A stretch of 35,406 nt of DNA from a virus: positions 1 to 35,406 of IMG/VR virus record IMGVR_UViG_3300017960_000036. The stretch is one strand, 5' to 3'. The notes under the pieces were generated by a model. The model made no database searches. It was not told the origin of the DNA and was given only the letters and a program-made list of their open reading frames with translations. Position 1 is the first letter of the stretch; every line of letters starts with the position of its first letter. This document shows positions 1 to 7,506 of this stretch, piece by piece. The position numbers were made by a program, and so were the translations under genes.

Positions 1-347
1 AAAATAAGATCGAGGGCATCGTTATGAAGCGGGCAGACGCTCCATATGCAGAAAATAAGCGATCAGATCGCTGGCTGAAGATCGTGAACTACGAATATAC
101 TGACGTTTTGATTACGGGACTGCGTAAGGAAGATAATGCGCTGTTGCTTTCATACATGGACGGCCAGTATGCCGGCGTGATGGAATTTATGCCGTATGGT
201 GAGCGGCGGAAGCTACATGCAGATAGAGTAATCGTTGAGGAAACGGAGAGGTATGCCTATATCGAGCCGATTGGGTGCCGCGTAAAGCACCGGTTCAAGA
301 CGAAAAACGGCTTGCTGCGGATCCCGTCGTTCTATGAATGGCGTTGA
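1..347 (+). CDS. ATP-dependent DNA ligase, C-terminal part (5' end outside window)
   Basis: This is the 3' end of a gene that begins before the window; the frame is open from base 3. The first residues read EGIVMKR, which fits nucleotidyltransferase motif IV of ATP-dependent ligases, followed by WLKIVNY, which fits motif V. The remainder (TGLRK..., YAGVMEF, CRVKHRFKTKNGLLRIPSF) matches the C-terminal OB-fold domain of phage/bacillar ligases such as the SPbeta YoqV type. The enzyme seals nicks using ATP, which suits the replication genes nearby. It runs rightward, opposite to most of the window. The catalytic lysine lies upstream and cannot be checked. A start at the ATG at 24 would give only a fragment, so I treat it as internal. 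Confidence 0.85.
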   Translation, partial: NKIEGIVMKRADAPYAENKRSDRWLKIVNYEYTDVLITGLRKEDNALLLSYMDGQYAGVMEFMPYGERRKLHADRVIVEETERYAYIEPIGCRVKHRFKTKNGLLRIPSFYEWR

Positions 348-394
348 ATGTGTCGGTCATTTATCGTATTCTATTAGTCGGAGGTTGAGGACGA

Positions 395-568
395 ATGGAT
401 TACGAAACAAAAGGATACGATACGACGATTATCTACGACTACAAGGAATATCCGGATGTTCATTATGGCCGCTGCGACAACTGTGATTATACGCTGTTTA
501 AAAGCTCGGTGAAGGACGGCGTTTTCCTTCGTGAGTGCCGCAGATGCGGGATGAAGAAGAGTATATAA
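395..568 (+). CDS. 57-aa zinc-ribbon microprotein
   Basis: Short ORF starting ATG at 395 with GGAGG about ten bases upstream. The protein has two CxxC pairs, RCDNC near residue 29 and ECRRC near residue 49, separated by about 17 residues, the spacing of a small zinc ribbon. It follows the ligase in the same direction and is probably co-transcribed. Function is not recognisable; nucleic-acid binding is a reasonable guess for a stand-alone ribbon. It ends just before a hairpin that separates it from the convergent leftward gene. Confidence 0.65.
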   Translation: MDYETKGYDTTIIYDYKEYPDVHYGRCDNCDYTLFKSSVKDGVFLRECRRCGMKKSI

Positions 569-574
569 AAGAAA

Positions 575-600
575 GGCGCAAATTACGGCGCCCTCTTTTC
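575..600. terminator. Bidirectional intrinsic terminator between convergent genes
   Basis: GGCGC (575-579) pairs with GCGCC (588-592) around an 8-nt loop. A CTCTTTTC tract follows on the plus strand and TTTCTTTTAT on the minus strand, so it can serve both the rightward ligase/zinc-ribbon pair and the leftward gene ending at 607. Confidence 0.6.
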
Positions 601-606
601 GTTCAT

Positions 607-1407
607 CTACGGCTTCTTCACGTTAAACATCGCAAGCAACGTCTTGTCAGGCGTCTTGGACTGTCGATAAAACACGTTAGGATTAAACGTGTAGCGTTCC
701 GGCTCGCCACCGACCTTTATTCGCGCGACAACGAATTCACCGTCGAATTTCATCTGCTTCAGGCGTCGGCCAAGCGTGTCGGGCGTTACTCCGATCGCTG
801 CCGCAAGCTCTTTTTTATTGAACCAACGAATATACTTCGGATTCTTTTCGAAAGGATTCTCGCAAAGAGCGTTTGTTTCGTAATGAACGAACGGCAGCAT
901 TCGGTAGATCAGTCCGATGTCTGTCGCCTTCACTTCGCTGTATACCTTCTTGATCTTCGCGGTATAGAGTTTGACGACGTACTGGCTACCGAAGTTACCT
1001 TTGAAATGATAGCGTTCGTTCACCGAATAGGCGCCGCCTTCTTCCCGGATAATATCATGCGCAGTACAGGCGCTCAGGAAATCGTAAAATGTCATGCGCT
1101 TTTTCGCGAGCTGTAGAACGGACATCATATCCGCCGTGGTCATCGGAGTTTTGTCGCGGCTGGATTTAACGAGAACACCGTTATAGTCAACGTAGCATTG
1201 CAACAGCATCAGATAGCCGCACTGTGCCGTTGTGAGAGCGTTATAGACTTCGTGAATGTTCGGCATATTGGCGTTAGAAAAGTCGCGCCTGTCCGTCGTC
1301 TGTTTTTGCTGCTCCCGGAAGGCTTCGTCTTGGTTCCGGTGTCTGAGCGTGTAGTCTGTCGATAGATCTTCGCCTGTTTCTGCGTTTACTACTCGTAATC
1401 TTTTCAA
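607..1407 (-). CDS. Winged-helix/HTH phage protein, possible replication or transcription regulator
   Basis: 266 residues, TTG start at 1407 preceded by AAGGAG eight bases away. The C-terminal half (IGLIYRMLPFVHYETNALCENPF, then FNKKELAAAIGVTPDTLGRRLKQM at about 190-220) resembles the winged-helix domain of RepL-like or MarR-like phage and plasmid proteins, with the second stretch as a plausible HTH. The N-terminal half is not recognised. It is the last leftward gene before the convergent ligase unit and is separated from the gene above it by its own terminator. Assignment to replication or regulation is inference. Confidence 0.6.
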   Translation of the reverse strand: MKRLRVVNAETGEDLSTDYTLRHRNQDEAFREQQKQTTDRRDFSNANMPNIHEVYNALTTAQCGYLMLLQCYVDYNGVLVKSSRDKTPMTTADMMSVLQLAKKRMTFYDFLSACTAHDIIREEGGAYSVNERYHFKGNFGSQYVVKLYTAKIKKVYSEVKATDIGLIYRMLPFVHYETNALCENPFEKNPKYIRWFNKKELAAAIGVTPDTLGRRLKQMKFDGEFVVARIKVGGEPERYTFNPNVFYRQSKTPDKTLLAMFNVKKP

Positions 1408-1429
1408 AATATCGTCTCCTTTTTCGCAA

Positions 1430-1462
1430 AATAAAAGAGCGCGGATGTGGCGCCCTCATAAC
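1430..1462 (-). terminator. Intrinsic terminator after the 162-aa gene
   Basis: On the minus strand GGCGC pairs with GCGCT (one G:U) around a short loop, followed by TTTTATTTT. It lies between the leftward gene ending at 1495 and the TTG-started gene at 1407, so the latter probably also has its own promoter or depends on read-through. Confidence 0.5.
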
Positions 1463-1494
1463 GTATAGACAGCTAAACGGGTAAAAAAGCGGGT

Positions 1495-1983
1495 TTAATG
1501 AGAAATTTTTTCACCGGTTGCGATATCGACCGTAAACTGTCCCGGGGATCTCCCCTTTACGAAATCGTTGTATCGGCTTCTTCGTTCTTTATTTCGCGCC
1601 CTGGCCGCCCTATCAACGAATTTTTCCTCGTATGAAGATCGTTTTCTTCGCGTCGGAACTTTGTAATTCCGGCCATCCACTCCATACTCTTCAGCAAGTT
1701 TTTCGGAAGCTTCCGACTTGATGCGCTCTTCTCGTTGTGTCTCGCTCATGATCGGGTACTCTTCGCGGGTCATTTTATCCGGATGAGGATTCGTTAGCTC
1801 CTCGTAGATAATAAGATTCGCCATACGTTCAAGTTCCGTGGAGTCCGGAGATTTACCGACTGAATCGTGGTATGCTTCCACAAGTGCGTTAATTTCCTTA
1901 ATACGTTCAATACGATCCAATTCTCCGGCTTTTGTTCGCTGTTGTAATTCCGTAATCATTTCGTGCAATAGCGCTTTATCCAT
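1495..1983 (-). CDS. Hypothetical phage protein, charged, helical
   Basis: 162 residues. The start at 1983 is chosen because GGGAGG sits nine bases upstream and the ATG overlaps the stop of the preceding sigma-like gene by eight bases, typical of translational coupling; the longer reading frame has no such site. The protein is highly charged, with an N-terminal coiled-coil-like stretch (LLHEMITELQQRTKAGELDRI) and a basic C-terminal half rich in arginine (about 110-150), which may bind nucleic acid. No family recognised. Co-transcription with the ArpU-like gene suggests a regulatory or accessory role. Confidence 0.65.
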   Translation of the reverse strand: MDKALLHEMITELQQRTKAGELDRIERIKEINALVEAYHDSVGKSPDSTELERMANLIIYEELTNPHPDKMTREEYPIMSETQREERIKSEASEKLAEEYGVDGRNYKVPTRRKRSSYEEKFVDRAARARNKERRSRYNDFVKGRSPGQFTVDIATGEKISH

Positions 1984-2416
1984 TAATTCGTCCTCCCACC
2001 GAGTATCCTTCGTTATGTCCCGCCCAATAGTAGTAAATATCCGCAATCTTCTCCGCAGCGCGGTCTATCGGATCACTTACGTTTTGCTGAGCGATCCCCA
2101 TCCGTTTTCCCGCTTCTGCTTGCGTCAGATCTTCGAAATATACGAGCCGGATGGCATCGCGCTGCCTATCGGTCAGATTCGCAAGCTCAATCGCGTTGTG
2201 CAGATCGAGAAGCACTTCGGCAGCTTCGTATTCTCCGAGTCGTTTGCGGCTGACGAACTTCGGATAATCGGAGAGCAGCGTTTTAACACCCTCCGCATTG
2301 TCTAACGCATATGCCGCCTCAAATTCGCGATCCTTTCGGTGAAGATCGATTTTTACTTTTCCGATAACAACCGCCTCCAATTTCGTTGGTTTGTCCTTGC
2401 GCCTTAGGAATCGCAT
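1976..2416 (-). CDS. Sigma-70 region 4-like / ArpU-type phage transcription regulator
   Basis: The segment LTDRQRDAIRLVYFEDLTQAEAGKRMGI followed by QQNVSDPIDRAAEKI is a clear sigma region 4-type helix-turn-helix at the C-terminus (about 80-125), as in ArpU/YqaQ-like late regulators of Gram-positive phages. The N-terminal half lacks sigma region 2 signatures. In-frame ATG at 2416 and TTG at 2422 have no ribosome site. The only good one, GGAGG, lies eight bases before an in-frame ATC at 2365, which would give a 129-residue protein beginning at GKVKIDLH. It overlaps the next gene by eight bases. A degenerate TAGTTGCGAA repeat lies just upstream (2429-2438). Confidence 0.7.
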   Translation of the reverse strand: MRFLRRKDKPTKLEAVVIGKVKIDLHRKDREFEAAYALDNAEGVKTLLSDYPKFVSRKRLGEYEAAEVLLDLHNAIELANLTDRQRDAIRLVYFEDLTQAEAGKRMGIAQQNVSDPIDRAAEKIADIYYYWAGHNEGYSVGGRING

Positions 2417-2483
2417 TATCAAACAATATAGTTGCGAAAGAATTTTTTCGTTAATAACTTCGTTAACAATTTGCGCATCACTG

Positions 2484-2513
2484 TTGACTATCGGTAACTA
2501 TTCCGTCTATACT
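2484..2513 (+). promoter_or_regulatory. Sigma-A type promoter for the rightward 128-aa gene
   Basis: TTGACT (2484-2489), an 18-nt spacer and TATACT (2508-2513) precede the gene at 2545. The preceding 60 bases contain repeated TTCGTTAA stretches and a TAGTTGCGAA element shared with other regulatory gaps, so this promoter may be controlled. Confidence 0.7.
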
Positions 2514-2544
2514 GAACGTAAATACTTTCGTAAGGAGATTCGTT

Positions 2545-2931
2545 ATGACACTTACGTGGATTTCAAACGACTTTGAGCGCAATACCAAAGCGTATATAAC
2601 AATCGAAAAGCAACGACGTTTATTTATTTCGGCCGGTGCGCGGCGCGTCATCGGACTGCCTACTGACGGACCGTTTTATTTATCCGTCGCATATGACGCG
2701 GCAGAAAAGCGCATTGTTGTTGGCAAACCTGAACTCGTTAACCAGCCGGACGCCAAACCGTTCAAGTTCGATAAACGCGGTAATGTTTCGGCATGGCCGT
2801 TCTTGCGTAAGATCGGCATTAATATCGATAAGCTTCCGCAACGATACTATTTGATTGGCGATGGCGAGGCGTCTAAACAACCGTACCTGGCCTATCCGAA
2901 AGGCACGTATGCGTTTCAATTAGACGAGTAG
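2545..2931 (+). CDS. Hypothetical 128-aa protein, possibly AbrB/SpoVT-like DNA binder
   Basis: ATG start with AAGGAG eight bases upstream and a good promoter. Residues 16-52 (ITIEKQRRLFISAGARRVIG, then YLSVAYDAAEKRIVVGKPEL) have the alternating strand pattern of AbrB-like swapped-hairpin domains, but the match is weak. The C-terminal half (KFDKRGNVSAWPFLRKIGIN) is unrecognised. It runs alone rightward from a gap shared with the divergent ArpU-like gene, a layout usual for regulators. Its last 12 bases overlap the end of the convergent methyltransferase gene. Confidence 0.6.
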   Translation: MTLTWISNDFERNTKAYITIEKQRRLFISAGARRVIGLPTDGPFYLSVAYDAAEKRIVVGKPELVNQPDAKPFKFDKRGNVSAWPFLRKIGINIDKLPQRYYLIGDGEASKQPYLAYPKGTYAFQLDE

Positions 2932-4272
2932 CTGTTCCGCAAGCGCTCGCCCTACATACCACGCAACACGAGAAGCGATTCCGTTTCCAACGATCCGATA
3001 CTGTGCCGATAAGGAGATATCGTCTGGCAGGACGTAAGTATCTGGCGCAGATTGGATTCGAAGGCATTCGCGGACGGTGAAACGGCGAGGTGCTTCGGTC
3101 GGATGAATCGGCTGGCCGCTGTTGTGATGCGCTGGAAACGTATTCGACGGTTTATCTAGCGATTGTACGCGATTGGCTTGATCGTAAGTGTATTCGCTTT
3201 TTGGCGTCCAATAAGATTTTTCATCGTGGTTAGCGTAAAACAAACCGTAAGGAACTCCTTTGCTCATAACTGCCGGAATAGTTCGCGAAGGCTCACCCAT
3301 CGTAACCGGACGATTTTTCGCAACTGATGCCGGATTGCGGTCTAAGTATGCGATTTGCTTATCGTTTAGCTGAACTCCCGGCTCCGGCAAATCACCGATA
3401 ACATCACGCAGTACCTTCGTTTGATAATCGCCTTCTAACGGCTTCGGAAACTCGAAAGTGATTCCGAGGTCTTTTCGTATTCCGACGATGAACACGCGCT
3501 CTCGCTTCTGGGCCACTCCGTAGTCCCACGCGCTCAGCACTTTCCAACTAATCTCGTAACCTATTTCGTTAAATCTTTCGATAAGAGCATCGAATGTCGG
3601 GCGATGTCTCTTCGTAATAAGCCCCTTCACGTTTTCGAATACGAAGGCTTTCGGTTGCTTGCGCTCAATAATTTCGAGGTAACGGAAGACTAGTTTACCG
3701 CGCTCTCCGTTTGCACCTTCGCCTTTACCCGCAACCGAGAAGTCTTGGCACGGAGGTCCACCGAAGATTACGTCTGTGTCCGGCAAGCTATCGATATCAA
3801 TTTCGTTAATGTCCGCCTGTTCTACGTAATCGCCGAAGTTATGACGGTAAGCTTTGACGGCATTCTTATCGAAGTCCATCGCCTTTACGATGTCGTAGCC
3901 GGCCGCTTTGAATCCGATTGCGCCAAGTCCTCCTCCGCAGAACAGTTCGAGTACAGTCAGTCCGTTTGTCGGCAGTTGCGGCGTTAAGTTAAAGTTGCCC
4001 ATATATTCGCTCCTTTCGATCGGTGTAGTCGGATGTAAATGACACGTAGCTTTCGCCATTACTGATGCGGTAATTGTTAACGCTGGTTCGTTCCAGGACA
4101 TCTTACGCAAATAGGTCGTTTGTTCACCGCCACTATAGAACGCACCTTTCATAAACGCCCTTTGATCATCTTCCAGGAGATCGCGCCAGTTACCACCATC
4201 CGGAATCTTGTGCGCATAGGGTTTCTCATCATTTCGTAACCCGTATCCGTAATGATTCGGAATATTCGTCAC
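2920..4272 (-). CDS. DNA (cytosine-5) methyltransferase with an extra N-terminal recognition-domain-like segment
   Basis: A complete C5 methyltransferase occupies residues 91-450: motif I LELFCGGGLG, motif IV GGPPCQDFSV with catalytic Cys near 175, motif VI ENVKG, motif VIII QKRERVFIVG, motif IX RRFTVRECLRIQS and motif X QYRIVGNGIASRV. It transfers methyl groups from AdoMet to cytosine, probably protecting phage DNA from restriction. The first 90 residues (HKIPDGGNWRDL, YLRKMSWNEPALTIT, HP) look like the target-recognition and motif IX region of a different C5 methyltransferase. The GTG at 4272 has GGAGG at good spacing and overlaps the upstream stop, while an internal ATG at 4002 has AAGGAG and would give the bare 360-residue enzyme. 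Confidence 0.93.
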   Translation of the reverse strand: MTNIPNHYGYGLRNDEKPYAHKIPDGGNWRDLLEDDQRAFMKGAFYSGGEQTTYLRKMSWNEPALTITASVMAKATCHLHPTTPIERSEYMGNFNLTPQLPTNGLTVLELFCGGGLGAIGFKAAGYDIVKAMDFDKNAVKAYRHNFGDYVEQADINEIDIDSLPDTDVIFGGPPCQDFSVAGKGEGANGERGKLVFRYLEIIERKQPKAFVFENVKGLITKRHRPTFDALIERFNEIGYEISWKVLSAWDYGVAQKRERVFIVGIRKDLGITFEFPKPLEGDYQTKVLRDVIGDLPEPGVQLNDKQIAYLDRNPASVAKNRPVTMGEPSRTIPAVMSKGVPYGLFYANHDEKSYWTPKSEYTYDQANRVQSLDKPSNTFPAHHNSGQPIHPTEAPRRFTVRECLRIQSAPDTYVLPDDISLSAQYRIVGNGIASRVAWYVGRALAEQLLV

Positions 4273-4829
4273 TTCAACACCTCCGCCATAATCGCGTCCA
4301 GTTTCTCGTACAACTCTTCCGGCTTTCCTGCGTTATCAATTTCGTAATCAACTTCGAAATGATTAACGGCAAGCTCAGTCGGATGCTCCAAGTCGGCAAG
4401 ATCGAATTGATCGCCGGCTTTTTTGGCGCGTTCAATGCGGAGCTCGGCCGGTGCTGTTATGCGGATGAATACGAATCCTTCGTCCTTCAGCCGCCTGTAT
4501 TCGTTTGGCTGGCGGCAGTCATCGATGATCACACGATTCTTTAGTGTCGTATTGCCGCAGTCGCAAGGATGTCGTTCGAGATAGGCGGCTATTTTCGGCA
4601 TGAGAGCGTCGATCCATACGCCCTCTCCGAATGCTTCCCGCGCCCACTGTCCGAACTTTTGATAATGAGCGCGTGGCTTCGGATTTCTCGGAACGTGAGG
4701 GAATGCGCGGTGAAATGCGTCCTTTAGTTCGTCGCCGAATGCGAACGGCTGGAAATCGTAGTGAAGCGAAATGTAGGACGCGGCCAACGACTTGCCTGCG
4801 CGAAGTGGTGCGGTGAGGGCGATCTTCAT
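4269..4829 (-). CDS. Deoxynucleoside monophosphate kinase (T4 gp1-like)
   Basis: 186 residues with an N-terminal P-loop APLRAGKS (about 7-14), a DD/R segment (VIIDDCRQPNEYRRLKDEG) and a lid-like region RIERAKKAGDQF, as in phage deoxynucleotide monophosphate kinases. It would convert dNMPs to dNDPs for replication, completing the route from ThyX and dUTPase. The ATG at 4829 overlaps the preceding stop by four bases; its own TGA overlaps the methyltransferase GTG. A CDCGN pair in mid-protein might bind a metal but lacks a partner pair. Confidence 0.8.
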   Translation of the reverse strand: MKIALTAPLRAGKSLAASYISLHYDFQPFAFGDELKDAFHRAFPHVPRNPKPRAHYQKFGQWAREAFGEGVWIDALMPKIAAYLERHPCDCGNTTLKNRVIIDDCRQPNEYRRLKDEGFVFIRITAPAELRIERAKKAGDQFDLADLEHPTELAVNHFEVDYEIDNAGKPEELYEKLDAIMAEVLK

Positions 4830-5680
4830 TGGCGTTCCCTCATTGCGTTAAGAAGTGCGGCAACCTCTTCGGCGGTGAACAAGCGCATATCTGAGTCGGA
4901 TTCGAGGTGCGCCACCTTTCCGTCCGTTTCCTTTGCGACATATTTCAGCGCCTCCAATTCTTCGCCGTGCCTCCGGTTGTCTTTGTGCAGCGTGTCGATT
5001 TCGTCTTTGATCCGTTTATTCTCACGCTCCAATTCCGCAACACGCGTCGCCAGGTTAGCGATAACGTCGATCGGGTCGGACGGTTGCGGTTCTTCTTCGG
5101 TGGATTCGACCGGGACGAGGACGCGGTACTCGGATCGCTTTACCCACCCCATCGGAGACGCATCGATATCTTCCTCGTTAAATACTTCGGTGACTGTCGC
5201 TATTTTACCGAGATCTCCATTTACCGCTAAGTCATCATCAGGCGCAATTATGACGATCTTTTCGTCTACTTCCGCCTTGCGATCGACCATCTCGTAGCGC
5301 TCCCCGTCAATGTGGACGACGTTGGTCGGTTCGAGGACGTGGTACTCGTGGTACTCGACTAGCCCTTCCGGATTATATCCGGCTACCACCGCGTCTTCGG
5401 AAAACACGTCTCCTTCCCACTCTGTGCAAAGTTTATTAACGTATAATACGTCTTCGTTCTTATAAACCCTAGCACCAATATACGCATCAACAATAACGAT
5501 CTTCTCGCCTTCCTTCGCCTTCCTATCGACCTCTACGTATTCGCGCTTGATGCCGCCAAGTGATTCGTCAGCCAGTACGTGAATTTTTTCGTTAGTTTTC
5601 GTCATTTTACCGAGCTCCCTTCGTATTAATCGTTCAAATTCCGGCTTAACCCGATCCATCGCGCTTTTAAGGAAGTCCAA
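4826..5680 (-). CDS. Hypothetical protein with duplicated SH3/KOW-like domains and a coiled coil
   Basis: 284 residues, TTG start at 5680 with GGAGG eight bases before it. Two homologous units are visible, REYVEVDRKAKEGEKIVIVDA (about 46-66) and YEMVDRKAEVDEKIVIIAPD (about 128-150), each followed by a hydrophobic segment ending in EYHVLEP or EYRVLVP. The C-terminal third is a predicted coiled coil (IANLATRVAELERENKRIKD onward). The same plan recurs in the 346-residue protein at 19186-20226. No enzyme motif; a structural or adaptor role is a guess. Confidence 0.75.
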   Translation of the reverse strand: MDFLKSAMDRVKPEFERLIRRELGKMTKTNEKIHVLADESLGGIKREYVEVDRKAKEGEKIVIVDAYIGARVYKNEDVLYVNKLCTEWEGDVFSEDAVVAGYNPEGLVEYHEYHVLEPTNVVHIDGERYEMVDRKAEVDEKIVIIAPDDDLAVNGDLGKIATVTEVFNEEDIDASPMGWVKRSEYRVLVPVESTEEEPQPSDPIDVIANLATRVAELERENKRIKDEIDTLHKDNRRHGEELEALKYVAKETDGKVAHLESDSDMRLFTAEEVAALLNAMRERQ

Positions 5681-5696
5681 ACGAACCGCCTCCTCG

Positions 5697-6278
5697 TTAT
5701 TTAATAACCCGCAATTCTACCGACTGCCGGCCGAACTGTACTGCGTCGGATTCATTCGCGACCAATAGATCGAGCCGTGCGCCTTTAATCGCTCCCCCTG
5801 TATCGATCGCCTTCGCTCGGAAGCTCGAACCGTCAGCGAGCCGGACTTCAACCGTAGAGCCAAGCGCAATCACAGACGGATCGACCGCTATGACGCGCGC
5901 TCCTTCGTAATAGATCGAATGGCTGACGTCGACTCCCGTTTTGGTGATGCCGGTGCAGCCCTCCGAACAGAATGCGGTGTAAGCTGTCGCGGTGAAAGTC
6001 CGCCATGCTGACGTTTTAGTTGCGGTCGGCTTCTTCGGTTTCTTCAGCGCCTTGATTTCGTCCTCAAGCGCCTGTATGCGTGCGTCCTTTTTCGTTATCT
6101 CTTTCGTTAATTCTCTGTTGCGCGATTCAGCCGATTGGATGGCGGCCTGCTCTGGCGTTATCCTTGGCGGTTCTGGCGGCTGATCTGCCGGACAATGGCC
6201 GGAGAATAGCTGCGCTGTTAGCGTGAAATTCGTTAGGATTCCGATGCTTACACCTCCTCGAAGAATTGCGCGGTCCAC
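5697..6278 (-). CDS. 3D-domain (Asp-Asp-Asp) cell-wall-associated protein
   Basis: The C-terminal half contains the 3D domain of YocH/YuiC/MltA-like proteins: FTATAYTAFCSEGCTGITKTG, RVIAVDPSVIALGSTVEV, then AKAIDTGGAIKGARLDL with the aspartates of the fold. Such proteins act on peptidoglycan. A hydrophobic N-terminus (IGILTNFTLTAQLFSG) and a coiled coil (about 50-90) precede it. The GTG at 6278 lies inside thyX and lacks a ribosome site; GAGGAGG sits seven bases before an in-frame ATC at 6245, which would start the hydrophobic signal directly. A lysis-related or wall-modifying role is inference, as this gene lies among nucleotide-metabolism genes. Confidence 0.8.
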   Translation of the reverse strand: MDRAILRGGVSIGILTNFTLTAQLFSGHCPADQPPEPPRITPEQAAIQSAESRNRELTKEITKKDARIQALEDEIKALKKPKKPTATKTSAWRTFTATAYTAFCSEGCTGITKTGVDVSHSIYYEGARVIAVDPSVIALGSTVEVRLADGSSFRAKAIDTGGAIKGARLDLLVANESDAVQFGRQSVELRVIK

Positions 6279-7075
6279 GGCTCTACATTAACGACTTCCT
6301 GGCGCAGGGCTTCCGCTAGATCAGCGATCTCCTTTTGCGCTCCGTTTCCCGGCTTACGTTTCGAATAGAATTCGAGTAACGATCGTAGATTCGCAGTCAT
6401 TACGAGATTAGTTGCGGTTGCTTGCGGGAGGACAGCGCGGGCATCTTCGGCTGGAACGCCGGCTTCCCGGAGCTTGTCGTATGTTTGTTGAGCGATCGCC
6501 ATAGCTTCCGCAAATATTTCCGGTGAAGGGCGGTCTTCCATCGGTGCTCCGTATACAAAATCGTACATGTCTGCAGTTTTATCTTCGGTTACTGTCGTAG
6601 GGACAACGTAATCGAATCCGCCGATCTTATCATCGCTTCCCATCCGCACATAACGTTGAGACTGGACGCTGAAACTAAAGCCGACTCTATGGCGTGTAAG
6701 TTGCGCCAATAACGCCCGGCTGACGCCTTCAATCGCAAAGGTGAACGAAAGGTGTTCGAGTGTCGACGTGTGGCCGGAACGTACGATCATTCGGAATAGT
6801 CGGTCGGCATCCGTTCCTGTGCCGCCATCTGACGCTTTGGATCCGAAATACTTGGCGCCTTCCTTTGCGACAATTTCGGACGGTTTGTTGGCGCTGTAGC
6901 ACGTTCTGATTGCGGTTAGGGCGATCGCTTGGCCGTCGGTTGGGTGCAGATCGTCCAAGGTGTTCGTAAAATATTCACCAGATTCATCGTATTTTCTGTA
7001 ATCGAGAGTCTGTTTGAATTCGTCGCTTAATTGCGTATGTGCGAGTAGCTGTACGTTCATTTTGGTTTCCGCCAT
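6248..7075 (-). CDS. thyX: FAD-dependent thymidylate synthase ThyX
   Basis: 275 residues with the ThyX signature RHR followed after eight residues by S (TRHRVGFSFSVQSQRY, about 127-142) and a conserved C-terminal region (PQATATNLVMTANLRSLLEFY). It methylates dUMP to dTMP using methylene-tetrahydrofolate, FAD and NADPH. Start ATG 7075 has GGAGGAG upstream and shares one base with the preceding stop. With the neighbouring dUTPase, dNMP kinase and NrdEF it makes a phage-encoded thymidine supply route. Confidence 0.95.
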   Translation of the reverse strand: MAETKMNVQLLAHTQLSDEFKQTLDYRKYDESGEYFTNTLDDLHPTDGQAIALTAIRTCYSANKPSEIVAKEGAKYFGSKASDGGTGTDADRLFRMIVRSGHTSTLEHLSFTFAIEGVSRALLAQLTRHRVGFSFSVQSQRYVRMGSDDKIGGFDYVVPTTVTEDKTADMYDFVYGAPMEDRPSPEIFAEAMAIAQQTYDKLREAGVPAEDARAVLPQATATNLVMTANLRSLLEFYSKRKPGNGAQKEIADLAEALRQEVVNVEPWTAQFFEEV

Positions 7076-7278
7076 TATTCTCCTCCTCCGTATCCGCTGT
7101 GGGAACTACTTCCGAATATTCCGATTGAGACAACTACCGATGCTATGCAAGCGGATATTACGAACGGAACGACCACTTCCTCCAATCCGACTGCCCTACC
7201 GTTCGCGAGCATCGCCAATTGCGTGAATAAGTAAGCGCAAAAGAACACGATAGTTCCGTAAGTAGCCCAGAACTTCAT
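7075..7278 (-). CDS. Small membrane protein, two transmembrane segments
   Basis: 67 residues with two hydrophobic helices (about 7-24, YGTIVFFCAYLFTQLAML, and 34-54, VVVPFVISACIASVVVSIGI), and a Gly/Ser-rich tail. GGAGGACGAATAG precedes the ATG. Stop and start overlap neighbours by one base, so it is part of the operon. No known family. Confidence 0.65.
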   Translation of the reverse strand: MKFWATYGTIVFFCAYLFTQLAMLANGRAVGLEEVVVPFVISACIASVVVSIGIFGSSSHSGYGGGE

Positions 7279-7506
7279 CTATTCGTCCTCCTTCGCTAGA
7301 CTTTCGAAAACTCTTCGGTATTGTTCGTTAATAGATTGGGTAACTATATCCCGCGCCTTCTCTTTCGTTGTGATTCGAAATGTGCATTCGTCCTTGCCAT
7401 ACATTCCGGAAGTGACGACATAATCGCGAAACAGTTCGTTCATATATTCGAGATCGCCCGCGCCGTAAAACTTTCCGTTAATGAAACATGCGTATGTTTG
7501 CGGCAC
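7279..7506 (-). CDS. Hypothetical 75-aa protein
   Basis: GTG start at 7506 with AAGGAG eight to nine bases upstream, overlapping the TAG of the dUTPase gene. The sequence (YACFINGKFYGAGDLEYMNELFRDY) is soluble with no recognisable motif. It sits between dUTPase and the small membrane protein in the same transcript. Confidence 0.6.
   Translation of the reverse strand: MPQTYACFINGKFYGAGDLEYMNELFRDYVVTSGMYGKDECTFRITTKEKARDIVTQSINEQYRRVFESLAKEDE

Noticed and set aside
535-1116. 193-codon rightward open frame
   Set aside because: It is antisense to the winged-helix-like gene and begins inside the zinc-ribbon gene. No ribosome site or recognisable domain.
1274-1459. 61-codon leftward open frame upstream of 1274
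   Set aside because: Overlaps the start of the TTG-initiated gene and runs through the terminator; no ribosome site.
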